A stretch of 52,500 nucleotides of DNA from positions 687,501-740,000 of the forward strand of contig JACVTC010000010.1 of the NCBI GenBank assembly GCA_016946835.1. The letters run 5' to 3'. A program made the position numbers and the translations under genes. Position 1 is the first letter of the stretch. The number at the start of each line of letters is the position of its first letter. This document shows, in pieces, positions 1 to 10,689 of the stretch. The notes under the pieces are model-generated. The model searched no databases. It saw only the letters and a program-made list of their open reading frames with translations, and had not been told where the DNA came from. The DNA is from Neocallimastix lanati (nom. inval.). Lineage: Eukaryota > Neocallimastigomycota > Neocallimastigomycetes > Neocallimastigales > Neocallimastigaceae.

Positions 1-239
1 TTAAATTTTGAATATTTATTTTAAATAAAATTATGAAAAAAAAAAAAAAAAAAAAACATTATAAATTAATAAATTAAACCATATTTAAATTATATAATCG
101 ATAAATTTATCCGTAAAGTAAATTATTATTTATTTATTTATTTATTTATTTTATTTTATTTTTTTTTTTTTAATTTTGAAATAAATACTTTTAAATTAAA
201 AATAAATTAAAATACATTTAAATTAAATAATCATTAAAT
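1..239. other. AT-rich 3' flank of the CotH gene
   Basis: Non-coding sequence downstream of the minus-strand CotH gene. It holds an A run near 37-56, a (TTTA)n stretch near 127-150 and a T run near 160-171. I see no gene here. Confidence 0.6.
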
Positions 240-2119
240 TTAGGCGTAGCAACTTTTTGGTATACCACATTTTTTAAAGTATTCAAATCCCCATTTTCCA
301 TTTTTATCTACATACCAGGTAAAACATTTCTTACAACATTTATAGCCTAATTTTTCAGACCAACATTCATCATTTGAATGATCAATATAAGGTGAAAGAC
401 CACACCATCTCTTATTTTTAAAGTCATAACCCCAGGAACCATTTTCATCACGGAATAATGTAAGTTTAACATTGGAAGGACAACAAGAGTAACCGATGGT
501 TTCAGCTTGACAGTTATATTTATTTATTGAAGAAGTTGGTTGAGCAATTGAAGTTGTTGACTCAATTTTAGTAGTAGTTGTTGGTTTTGATGTTTCAGTA
601 TCTTCATTAACACTTGAGGTAGCGACAGTCGTAGTTATAGTAGGACTAGTAACAGTTGTTGCTATATCAATTTCATTGTCTACACTAGATGCTGATTCTT
701 CATAAACAACGGTATTATCTTGTTCATTTATGGCTGATGTTTCTTTTTCAATTTTTTCATGAGTATTATATGAGGATTCCTCAGATTGTGAAATTGTTTT
801 GGTTGGTATTATTTCAGTACTAGAAGTAGATTCTGATTCATTCATAGCAGGTTCTTCTACAAGTAAATCAGAATAATTTTCATCTTTATAAACAGATTCA
901 TCGATGGTATATTCATAATTTTCATCCATATATTTAGAATCACAATCCATATTATAATATTGACAAACGAATCGATATTTTGCAAGAATCCAATATTTTA
1001 ATCCAAAAGCACGATAATCCGTGGAGCATTTAATCGTAGTAAATTCACTGTTGGCATCCCATTGTTCTAATGAATAACCCTTCATTTTTGGATCAAGAAA
1101 TCCTGGATAATGACCATCATCATCTGGTGTTTTATCAGCAGTTACATATGGTTTAATAAATTCTTTTAATTCATCAATGTGAGGGAATAGAATGGCTGGA
1201 TTAAAAGCTTTCGCAACATTATTTTTAAGAATACTTTCGAAACGAGTTGGATCATCATGGATTAAAATTTGAGTTATATGATAATGATAGATATCCCATT
1301 CATCGAATGTATAATCATAATAATTAAAATAAAATCTTTGCATATAATTAGGTAAATCAACATAAATTGATTCTACAAATGCATTATCAATATCTTGTCC
1401 AAGTTCGGCATCGAAATCATAGAGCATCATTTTCCATTTATCACCTTTTGGTTTGTAGACATACATATTATGACCATAATTAAGGAAATGATCCCATGAT
1501 CCAAATAAGAATTCTAAAGCAATTTCCGTTAAGAATTGATCAATATCAAATATATCTTCAATATCAGAAGCACTTTCAGCATTATCTAAAGCGGTTAAAA
1601 GTTCTCTCCATTCTGTATCATCCTTAACATCATCATTTTCACTTATACAAGTATCAGCTGCGTCTAATGACAATGATGAATAAAAGTTTTTACATTGATA
1701 TAAACTTGTAGAATTAGTATCATTATAAACTAATTCAGCCCATGATAATTTAAAGGCATCCATCATAATATATAATCCCATGAATTGATCATTAATATAT
1801 AAATTAATATAATTAGCAGAAATAGAAGGAATACCTAATCGATTATGAATATCACAAGCCAATTTCGATCTTAAATAAGTTGCTTCACGAGTATCTGAAC
1901 GTAATTTAAATTGACTTCTACCATATAAATTTTTTCCACCACGAATTTTTAAATTATAACCAGGTTTACCATAAAACAATGAAGAATAACCACCTAAAGC
2001 AAATGTTATTTTTTTGAAATTTTTTACTTCTCTTTTTATTTATATATTAAAAAAACAAAATTGAATATTATTAGTGTATTTGGTAATAAACAAATATTAA
2101 TTAATAAATTTCTAATAAA

Positions 2120-2153
<34 letters not shown>

Positions 2154-3046
2154 CGTTATGAAATTTCATTTTTAAAGAATTATCAACTTTTTTTTTTTAA
2201 TACATTATAATCACTAAATATTATAATATTTATTTTTCAATTATATATAAAATATATATTATCATTTTATTATATTATTATCATTTATTATTTATTTAAT
2301 TTACCCATTCAATTCAACTGTTAATGTACCGTTTTTAGTTTTAACCTCAGTATCAACAGAAGCAGAATATTGATCAGTATCATCATGTTCAACTCTAAAG
2401 TATAAATCAGTATCAAATTTTATAAAATTTATATATTTATAATTTTCTAAAATGAAAACTTTTAAAGTTTCTTTGGTAATTTCAGATTCTGATAATTTAT
2501 CGAAACCCTCGATAAGTCTTTCCCTGACTTCATCGTCAGTAATATTAAAATAACGATTATTTGTTAAAGCATCATAATAAACAGTATAAGTATAAAATTC
2601 ATGTTCATAACTCATTCCTCCTTTCTTAAAATCTAAAAATTCTTCAATTAAATTCTTCATTGGTTCTATCATAGATTCTAAGTTTTCATCTTTTAAATAA
2701 TATCTTTTATTAGATAGAGAATTTTCATCTTCATTTTCATTTTTTACTATTTTTTTCATGGAATCAAAATCACTTTCTGGAATATTTACTCTGAAGGTAG
2801 CAACTTCATTGTCTGTTAATTCAAAAAGTTCAGCTCTTTGACCTTTTTCAATGAATGTTCCTAAAGCGGTTGTCCCATAAACTAATAATTAATATAAATA
2901 ATATGAACAGAAATATTCAATGATATTAATGTTAATGGATTAATTAATTATAAGTAAAAAGATTTCATTTTATGAAATATATTATATCTATCTTATGAAC
3001 TAATGATCATACCAAATAATAAAACGATTATACAATTAAATAGCAT
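240..3046 (-). CDS. Secreted CotH-domain protein with two fungal dockerins (3 exons)
   Basis: Exons are 3013-3046, 2305-2881 and 240-2031. Donors read GTATGA and GTAAAT, acceptors end in AG, and the joined frame of 2403 nt gives 800 aa plus TAA without a break. Exon 1 supplies a hydrophobic start (MLFNCIIVLLF) typical of a signal peptide. The CotH fold follows: the NEVATFRVNIP strand, the KIRGGKNLYGRSQFKLRSD block (about 236-250), SWDHFLNYGHN (382-392) and the YDFDAELG metal-binding block (408-415), which match the catalytic Asp/Asn pattern of CotH atypical kinases. A Ser/Thr/Glu-rich linker (about 595-705) leads to two cysteine-rich dockerins (about 711-749 and 760-798), with GYSCC, WCG, GYKCC and KKCG signatures. 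In gut fungi such dockerins bind cellulosomal scaffoldins, so the protein is probably exported and attached to the cellulosome. Whether it phosphorylates anything is unknown. The family call is firm; exon 1 is the least certain part because it is short. Confidence 0.92.
2032..2304 (-). other. Intron 2 of the CotH gene (273 nt)
   Basis: Donor GTAAAT follows the codons for VELNG, and acceptor AAAAAG precedes the codons for EVKNFKKITFALGG. This reproduces the continuous strand order of CotH proteins. The intron holds a run of about 30 T on the plus strand (near 2123-2152). A second possible acceptor lies 2 nt downstream but would break the frame. Confidence 0.75.
2882..3012 (-). other. Intron 1 of the CotH gene (131 nt)
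   Basis: It begins GTATGA and ends TTATTAG on the minus strand. It separates the signal-peptide exon from the mature protein. Removing it joins a split valine codon and keeps the frame open from the ATG at 3046. Confidence 0.75.
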
Positions 3047-3296
3047 TTTTTTTTTTAAAGAATTATAAAATTTTTAAATAATTTATTTTTATTAATATAT
3101 TTCTTACGCTCCCGAATTTTTCTATTTTTTTTAATATTTAATAATTTGTTAAAAAAAAAAAAAAAAAAAAATGAATATATATATATCAATTTATAGAACA
3201 AAAAATTTTTACATGTGTTTAATAAAATATATTAATTCATTTGGAACAAATTCTTCATCAAATCATTAAAGATTCTATATGATTATTAGTTTAAAA

Positions 3297-3327
<31 letters not shown>

Positions 3328-3760
3328 CGGTTAAAGCTTTTGTATAACAAAGTTTTTTATTATTATTATTATTATTTAAAATTTATTTTTACCTAAAATA
3401 TTAATAGATAAAATTTAAAAATAATAATAAGAATTATTATTAAAAAATTATAAAAAATAATAAAAAATAAAATATTAATTTTTTTGTATTCCATTGAAAT
3501 AATTTTTTCTTTATATTTAGTAAAATCAATTTTTGTTTGGTATTTAAAATTAAAATTAAAATTAAAAAAAAAAAAATAAATAAAACATTTTTTCCTTAAA
3601 TTTTATTTATTATTAAAAACTATATATATATTTTTATATTTTTTATATTTTTTATATTTACATTATTGATATTATTGATATTTATATATAAATTATAAAT
3701 TTTAATTATTAATAAAATTTATTTTATTTATAATTATTTTTTTTTAAAGGTAAATTAAAT
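3047..3760. other. 5' flank of the CotH gene, AT-rich
   Basis: This is presumed promoter and 5' untranslated sequence for the minus-strand CotH gene. It contains A runs near 3152-3170 and 3305-3327 and TTA and AAT repeats. No specific promoter element can be named. Confidence 0.4.
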
Positions 3761-3868
3761 AAGAAATTAAAACTTATTTAAATTATTTGTAAAATAATTT
3801 AATTTTTTTTTTTTTTTTTTTTTTTATTAAATTATTTTACAAATAATTTAAATAAGTTTTAATTTCTT
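3761..3868. repeat. Perfect 43-bp inverted repeat with T22 spacer
   Basis: The left arm 3761-3803 and the right arm 3826-3868 are exact reverse complements over 43 bases. They are separated by 22 consecutive T. As RNA or single-stranded DNA this would form a very long hairpin. No coding sequence overlaps it. Confidence 0.95.
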
Positions 3869-4078
3869 ATAAATTTAAAAATATTTATTTCAAAAATTTT
3901 TTTTTAAAAAAAAAAAAATAATAATAATAATAATTTTATTTATTAACTATTAAATAATAATTAAAAAAAAAAAAAAAAAAGAAAAATCGAAATTACTAAT
4001 ATTAATTATTTAATATGAAATTTTTCAATTTTTCAATTTTAAAATTTGAACTAAATTAATTGAAATATAATTATGATA

Positions 4079-4109
<31 letters not shown>

Positions 4110-4250
4110 AATAAATTAATTATTAAAACAAACAATGGAATAAAATTTAACATAATAATTATTAATTATTTATTAATTGAAAAATAAAATATTTAAATAT
4201 TTCAATATTAAATATTTAAAAAAAAAATGAAATTATTTTTAAATAACTAT
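3869..4250. other. Gene-free AT-rich DNA
   Basis: This is almost pure A and T, with an AAAT repeat near 4079-4112. I see no reading frame or RNA signature in it. Confidence 0.6.
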
Positions 4251-4363
4251 ATAGGGCCAATACCTCTGAAGGAGAAGATCATAATTTCTTTCAGATAGTC
4301 AATTCATACCCTAATCAGGAATAAGTGATATAGAGGTGAGGTTCATTGCCTATGAACTTTTTT
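4251..4363 (+). ncRNA. Candidate structured non-coding RNA, family unknown
   Basis: This block has clearly more G and C than the surrounding DNA, as RNA genes often do in very AT-rich genomes. Three helices can be drawn. CTGAAGGAGA (4266-4275) pairs with TTTCTTTCAG (4285-4294) over 10 bp with G-U pairs. TACCTCT (4261-4267) pairs with AGAGGTG (4332-4338), sharing two bases with the first helix. GTTCAT (4341-4346) pairs with ATGAAC (4352-4357). Six T follow at once (4358-4363), which would suit RNA polymerase III termination. It does not match the U1, U2, U4, U5, U6, U3, SRP or tRNA features I know. The 5' end is a guess. Confidence 0.4.
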
Positions 4364-5173
4364 CTGAATTTATTTATGCCTTTTATTTTGAATATTACTT
4401 CGTATTTAACGTTGCTGTTTTAAATATTATTATGTTCAAATTAGACAAATAATACTTATTTTTTATTAATTGTGTACTTTTTTATAAAAAAAATATTCAT
4501 GAAATTAATAAATGAATAAATAAATAGATTAAAGTTCGCAATAATTGCGGCTGTAAAAAAAATATATATATTATATTTAAAAGATTATTTATAAATATTT
4601 CTTTTATTTAGATTTATTACATATTATAATATTTTTATTAAAGTTTAAGATTTTATAAAATACCACGAAAGAATTTAAAAGGTGTAAAAATGATTAATTA
4701 ATTATTTAAATATTATTTATTTTTTAATTTTAATAATTAAAAATTTAAATTATTATTTAAATTAATATTTATTTTTTTACATATATATGTAATTAATATT
4801 AATTTTATAATATCTTTTTTGAGAAATTAGAATTTAAACATTAAAAAATAAAATATTTTATTACACACATGTTTTAAATTATGAAACTTTTAAAACGGGG
4901 ATAAAATATTTTATATTTTAATGCTTAATTTCTAAGAATTTTCTAAACTCGGATATATTTATATTTAGAGTTTGTGGTATTTATAAATCAATGAATAATC
5001 ATATGACCTCATAAGATAAATCTATGCAATTAAATTATAAATTTATTCATATTCAATATAAATATAACTTTATATTAATAAATAAATGTGAGAGTTCTTT
5101 ACAATAAAAAATATAATTACTCATTAACATTTTATGCGTTTCTACCCATATTCGGTTAATAATTAGTATTATC
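4364..5173. other. Gene-free AT-rich DNA
   Basis: There is no open frame of note. A short palindrome CGCAATAATTGCG lies near 4535-4547, and AAACTC/GAGTTT can pair near 4947-4972. Nothing else can be assigned. Confidence 0.5.
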
Positions 5174-5291
<118 letters not shown>

Positions 5292-5399
5292 TATTATCAT
5301 TTATTATTATTATTTATTTATTATTATAATTTATTTGCTATTATTATTTATTTATTATTATTATTTATTTGCTATTATTATTATTTAATATTATTTTCA

Positions 5400-6240
5400 T
5401 AATACAAGTTTAAAAGATATTAGTAATTAATCAAGAAACAAATTAAATATATTTTTATACAATAAATATTAAATATAAACAATATATATTCTTATCATAT
5501 TTTAAAGTTTCTTAAAGTTTTTATATTTCTTAAGTGGCTTCTAGTACAATAAGAGAAAATTTGGAATATAGGAAGACTATATAAAGTGAACTTGATGCTT
5601 CATATTGTTTTAAACTGGATATATTGTAACATTGGAGTTGTATAATTAATAATAAAATGTAGTTTCTTCATTTTATCATTGTAATGAATTTATTGTATTT
5701 TTTTTCTTTGTCATTATTTTGTGTATGTATTTTTTAGAGTATTATCTAAATTCATGTAGCAATTGTAAAATGGAAACGTATGAGATTGGTTCACTCCAAA
5801 GTTTATGTTTAAGCCTTTTTTTAACGAATGGGAATCATTTTTTTTTATAGTTTTTCACTCCTAACATTTTATTTACCTTTACATCTTAATATATATATAT
5901 GATTATTTTGCAGAATTAAGGCGTAAAAATAGAGTCTTATTAATCGAAAAGAATAACAAAAATTAAAAAGATAAAAAAAGTTTATTCATAATAACAAATT
6001 ATATAAAGTCTTTTATCTTACTTAAATATTTGAAAATACAAAGATAAGAAAAAGAGTAAAAAAAAAAAAAAAAAAAAAAAAAGAAAGAGAACAAATATAT
6101 TCTGATAATTATTTTTTAATTTTTCTTGATTTATTTCTTTTAATACTATCTATTAATCTTTTTTTTTTTATTTTTTTTTTTTTTTATAGTAATTAATATT
6201 TTAGTTTATATTATATTACTTACATTTTTATCAATTTGTA
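5400..6240. other. AT-rich DNA without an assignable gene
   Basis: Base composition is more balanced around 5500-5830, but every frame is broken. An A run lies near 6059-6082 and a T run near 6170-6185. It may be a decayed 5' part of the LINE relic that follows; I cannot show this. Confidence 0.35.
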
Positions 6241-6350
6241 ATTTGTTGTTCATTATGAAACAAATATTTCATAGCAATTCTCGCTGTTATGGAACATCTA
6301 TTAGCAACACAAGGTTGATTTTTATCGGTAGTATAAACACTTATGGATCA
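6241..6350 (-). pseudogene. Short protein-like frame, unknown
   Basis: On the minus strand about 35 codons read without a stop, including YTTDKNQPCVANRCS and ARIAMKYLFHNEQ. Composition is protein-like and unlike the homopolymer background. The frame ends in TGA near 6235. A GTAAGT donor-like site follows near 6213-6218, but in a different frame. I do not recognise the family; it may be a transposon fragment. Confidence 0.2.
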
Positions 6351-6384
6351 ATGCTAAAATGAAGGAATTTATTCATTCTAGATA

Positions 6385-6419
<35 letters not shown>

Positions 6420-6422
<3 letters not shown>

Positions 6423-6821
6423 AAAGAAATTCAAGAAAAATGTATTGTCAATAAAACGGATTACTAATTTTAATGATAGTTTCTTCAGAATTAAAGTATA
6501 CACTCCAAATTTCAACCACCCAAAATTCGTTAAAATATTTGAAAAACCAACAATATCAGGAGTTAAAAACTTCATAAAGTAGATGCTCAAAATGGACTCA
6601 TAAGATTTCTTTTCAGCACTTAAAATAAAATTTAATATCCAATAATATAAACTTAGTAAATCCCAGTTAAACTAATATAATAAAAATGTTGTAAATTCCA
6701 ATCTTGTACCGAGTGCTCCCTAAATATATCTAATCCAAATTCTCGAAATCCAGTTTTATATACTAACATTGAAAAGTTTTTGTTGAGTCTTAGTTGGAAT
6801 ACCAATGGATGGAGTTTTGTG

Positions 6822-6860
<39 letters not shown>

Positions 6861-7330
6861 ATAGCATTGAGTACTTCAACCCCATTTTTTAAACCATTAT
6901 TCCTATGTTTTTAGGAAACAAGCAATGGTACCAAGAATGATAGAATATTCACTCAAAGTAACACTTCCCCACTACAAATATTTCCAAAAAAGAATGAATC
7001 CAAATATTCCAGGCTGTAGAAGTTTATATCTTAGATATCATGTCTCATGTCAAGCATTCCTTTGAAGATAATTCATGTGGTTATTTTATTTCTTTAATAA
7101 CCTATTGTCTAAGGAATCACTCTAAGTGCTTTGTAGGTAATGCCTATATTCGCACTAAGAAACATGCATTAAAAGTTCTATATGCATTATCTAAAGTTTT
7201 CACATGGCTTCGGAATCATATTAATTCTCCATCTATTCTTCTTGGAGACTTTAACATGAGTACCACTAATTTACAAGACAAATTAACCAACAGTAACCTT
7301 GGACAAATAATATTCTATTTTTTCTATTTT
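6420..7330 (+). pseudogene. Decayed LINE: ORF1-like tail and AP endonuclease domain
   Basis: The plus strand carries pieces of a non-LTR retrotransposon in several frames. First comes a basic stretch (6420-6590) with RIKVYTPNFNHPKFVKIFE and KPTISGVKNF, then FFSALKIKFNI after two stops. Next is the opening of an apurinic/apyrimidinic endonuclease domain, SLSWNTNGWSF (about 6783-6820), then a run of 36 A, then KPLFLCF.ETSN. The last part is an open frame (7040-7381, 113 codons) with CFVGNAYI and SPSILLGDFNMS; the GDFN block is the catalytic Asp/Asn motif of this endonuclease. Stops and frame changes show it is dead. No reverse transcriptase follows, so the copy is truncated or interrupted near 7320. 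Confidence 0.75.
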
Positions 7331-7690
7331 ATTTTTTTTCTTTTATTTATTAATTTTGTGTTTAAATATATATATGAATAAATAAATAAAGTTAAAGTTT
7401 GCAAGAATTCCTAATATAAAAATAATAATAATAATAAAAACATTTTTTTATTCAACGTCTCTCTCTCTCTTAAAATATTCACAATTTTTTCTTGGATTAG
7501 ACGAATTAAATGTGGATTTAAGTTTGATGTGGAATATTTTAGGTAAGAAAAGCGATGATCTATCACTTCTTCTTCTCTTCTTGATTCTAATAAAATTCGT
7601 ACTAGAAACATTCAATTTTAATTAATGCTGATATCCAATGGTGTCTTGGTCCGCCTTATTAAATCAATAATGAAATCAATAAATCAAATA
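7331..7690. other. Unassigned DNA downstream of the LINE relic
   Basis: The sequence includes (AATA)n, a CT microsatellite near 7460-7470 and protein-like plus-strand pieces such as GKKSDDLSLLLLF. The last could be the SDH-containing end of the endonuclease domain in a decayed state. The call is weak. Confidence 0.25.
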
Positions 7691-7692
7691 AT

Positions 7693-7729
<37 letters not shown>

Positions 7730-8719
7730 CATATAAAGATAACAATTAAAAAGGAATTCTACTATTAAGCACTATTGCCCATTTTTGAGACCTTTCATAT
7801 TTTCTTCTTTTGTCGGTTTATATTTGTGTCAATGCAAATTAAGTACATATGTTAAATGGATTAATTATATGTTTCCAATATTTGACATGTTATATGTTAA
7901 AGTAACATTATAATATAAAATGAAATATTCAAACCTTAATATAAAATAATATTTATTAATCAAAAATCTAATTTAGATATGCCGGGTTTTTTATGTTTAC
8001 ATAACAAAATTATAATTTAATAATAAATTAAATATAAAATAATAATATATAAATATTGCAAATAATATCAACTATATATAATTATAATAATATAATTTTA
8101 TTATAATATTATGTATAGAAGAATTAAATATAATTAATTAAATATAAAATAATAATATAAATATTACAAATAATATCAACTATATATAATTATAATATAA
8201 TTTTATTATATTATATATAGAAGAATTAAATATTATAAAGTTTTATTTTATATATATAAAATAAATAAGAATATTAAAGTTATATAAGAATAATATTATA
8301 TAATATATTAGAAACTTATTTAATATAATATATTATAATAGTAATTATAAATATTTAATATTCATAATTGCTTCATATAAAATAACAATAATAATTATTA
8401 TTTACAGAAAAGATATAAATTTCAATATTTAATAATTATTATTAAATATACTAATATGTTACTAAACATTTGTTTTATATCATAATTTTCGTAATAAGTG
8501 GCTGGACTTATATATATTAATTATAATTAATAAAATAAGAAATAATAAATTTTTTTGACATAAATTCATATTTTTAATTATATTTTATAGTTTTCTTTAT
8601 ATAGTTATTAAATATTTATAAATAATAATTACTAAATATATTTAATAGTTCATTGAATGGGTTATTTTAATCAAAAGAACAATGACATATATAGCAGTAT
8701 ATATTATTTAAAATTATGC
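7691..8719. other. AT-rich DNA, no gene
   Basis: A run of 34 T (7694-7727) opens the stretch. Segments around 8035-8140 and 8140-8225 are imperfect direct repeats of each other (AATAATATAAATATT..CAAATAATATCAAC), so a local duplication is present. No reading frame is convincing. Confidence 0.5.
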
Positions 8720-9313
8720 TATTTATATCAAAAAATAAATGCAAATATAAATATAAATATAAATAAATAATAAGTAATAAATAATATAAATAAATAAATA
8801 ATAATAAATAAATAATAATAAATAAATAATAAGTAATAAATAAATAATAATAAATAAATAATAAAATAATAAATAATAAAATAATAAATAATAAATAATA
8901 AATAATAATAAATAAATAATAATACAATAAATAATAAATAAATAATAATAAATAATAAATAATAAATAATAAATAATAAATAAATAATAATAAATAAATA
9001 ATAATAAATAAATAATAATAAATAAATAATAATAAATAATAAATATAAATATAAATAAATAATAATTAATAAATACTAATAAATAAATTCATATATCAAT
9101 AATAATAAATAAATAATAATAAATAAATAATAATAAATAAATAATAATAAATAATAAATAATATAAATAAATAATAAATAATAAATAATATAAATAAATA
9201 ATAAATAATATAAATAAATAATAAATAAATAATAAATAAATAATAATAAATAAATAATAATAAATAATAAATAATATAAATAAATAATAAATAATAATAA
9301 ATAAATAATAATA
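8720..9313. repeat. Compound AATA/ATAAATA microsatellite, about 590 bp
   Basis: An irregular tract of AATA, AAATAAT and ATAAATA units. The long minus-strand reading frames here are just the Leu/Ile/Tyr/Phe translation of this repeat. Confidence 0.9.
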
Positions 9314-9659
9314 AAATCATTAAATTCTAAAATTAAAGATAATTTTTTTTAAAAAAAAGATATTATTAAATTATTGTGAGGAATAGAAAAAGTATAAACA
9401 AACAGTATATTATATATTATAACAATAAGCATTATAAATGTTTTATATATTAATATTGAAAATTAATAAAATGAATAGATTACAATTATATTGTTTATTT
9501 GATTTAATAAATAAATATTAAAATAGAATCAATGATAACTATTTAAAAACATAATAAAAATAAAAATAAAAATAAAAACAAAAACAAAAAATTAGTTAAT
9601 ATATATATCTAGTAAAAAAAATATATTTATGAAATAAAAAATAATAAATAGAATATAAT
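9314..9659. other. AT-rich DNA left of the array
   Basis: Non-coding, with an (AAAAAT/AAAAAC)n stretch near 9553-9590. I see nothing else. Confidence 0.5.
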
Positions 9660-9960
9660 ACAATAATATTGATCTATTAATACTTAAAATATATTTTTTA
9701 ATATATATTTTAAATAATGAATATTCTCATAATATATATTGATAATTATTGTATATCATTTTAATATTTTAATATATGTATTATTGTATATCATTTTAAT
9801 ATTTTAATATATGTATTATTGTATATCATTTTAATATTTTAATATATTTATAATACTTTTCTACTATAGAATGTCTTGCTTATATACTAATAAATATATA
9901 TATATATATTTTTTTTAAATTATAATAAATAATATTATATTTTTAATTTATTATATCATA
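9660..9960 (-). repeat. Inverted and shuffled leader segment of unit 1
   Basis: On the plus strand this contains reverse complements of leader segments that are direct in units 2-5: AATATTCTCATAATATATAT here against ATATATATTATGAGAATATT at about 14687-14706, and ATTGTATATCATTTTAATAT against the TACAATA pieces at 14575-14665. From about 10025 the sequence returns to the direct orientation. This marks a rearranged left border of the array. Confidence 0.7.
9745..9847. repeat. 35-bp tandem repeat, about 3 copies
   Basis: The block ATTATTGTATATCATTTTAA..TTTTAATATATGT is repeated with a 35-bp period (GTATATCATT at 9751, 9786 and 9821) almost without change. Confidence 0.9.
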
Positions 9961-10240
9961 TTTTATTAAGAAATATTTATTTATCCTTGTATAAAAAAAA
10001 ATAAAAAAATAAAAATAAAAATTATATAACAAAAAGTAAAAAAACAATAAATAATAAAGTTACTCTGTTTTTTTTTTTTTTTTATTTGATAATATTACTT
10101 TTTTTTTTGAAAAATATATATTAAAAAAAAAAAAAAAAAATAAAAATAATTTAAATTTAATATACAGTTTTAAAGGATATATATATTAGATTATATTGTT
10201 AATCCTAATATTTATAAAAAATAAATTTCATTTTTTTTTC

Positions 10241-10248
10241 TATAAATA
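10241..10248 (+). promoter_or_regulatory. TATA box, unit 1
   Basis: TATAAATA followed by GACAAG, 151 bp before the short ORF. The same element and spacing occur in the other units, so this looks like a retroelement promoter remnant. Confidence 0.45.
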
Positions 10249-10391
10249 GACAAGAATTTTCTTTGTTTTGTAATGCAAAAAAAAAAAAATTTTTAAAAAA
10301 AATGTCAAAAAGTATTTCCATAATAAAATTTTTTTTATCTAAGATAATAAAATCTTATTACTATTAATAGAGAAAATAGTGGTCATCCTAT

Positions 10392-10454
10392 ATGATTACT
10401 GTTTATTCTAAATTTTTGAAGTACTGTCAAGCTGAAAGAAGTGAAAGAAAATAA
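10392..10454 (+). pseudogene. Short leader ORF, unit 1 (truncated)
   Basis: The 20-codon version of the ORF seen in units 3-5. It starts MITVYSKFLKYCQAERSERK and stops at a TAA. Substitutions relative to the others include Cys for Ser. It is probably the decayed start of a gag-like gene. Confidence 0.35.
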
Positions 10455-10494
10455 TCATAGACTGGTACCAATTCATTTAAAATTGGTTTTACTT

Positions 10495-10665
10495 GGAAGT
10501 ACTCCTTCTCTAGCATAGGAATTTGTTGCTCTTAGCCGTAGTTGGTCGTCAAATTGAAAATTGTACCCGCAAATTTGAAGTTGGCTCTATTGGATGTTGA
10601 ATACACCCTCTCTAGCATAGGAATTTATTGCTCTTAGCCGTAGTTGGTCGTCAAATTAAGAAAGA
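10495..10665. repeat. Two-copy repeat, unit 1 counterpart of the minisatellite
   Basis: The block TCTAGCATAGGAATTTRTTG plus CTCTTAGCCGTAGTTGGTCG occurs twice about 108 bp apart (near 10510 and 10610). It sits where the other units carry the minisatellite and ends in the same GTCGTCAAATT tail. Confidence 0.75.
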
Positions 10666-10689
10666 TACCATTTATATTGAAGAACCATT

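Noticed and set aside
6378-6590. 70-aa minus-strand frame ending in poly-Phe
   Set aside because: It is the antisense of the better plus-strand LINE ORF1-like stretch and of an A36 run.
7411-7611. 66-aa minus-strand frame
   Set aside because: Starts from a simple repeat and lies opposite sequence more likely to belong to the LINE relic; no domain recognised.
8667-9320. Two Leu/Ile/Tyr/Phe-rich minus-strand frames
   Set aside because: Translation of the AATA microsatellite.
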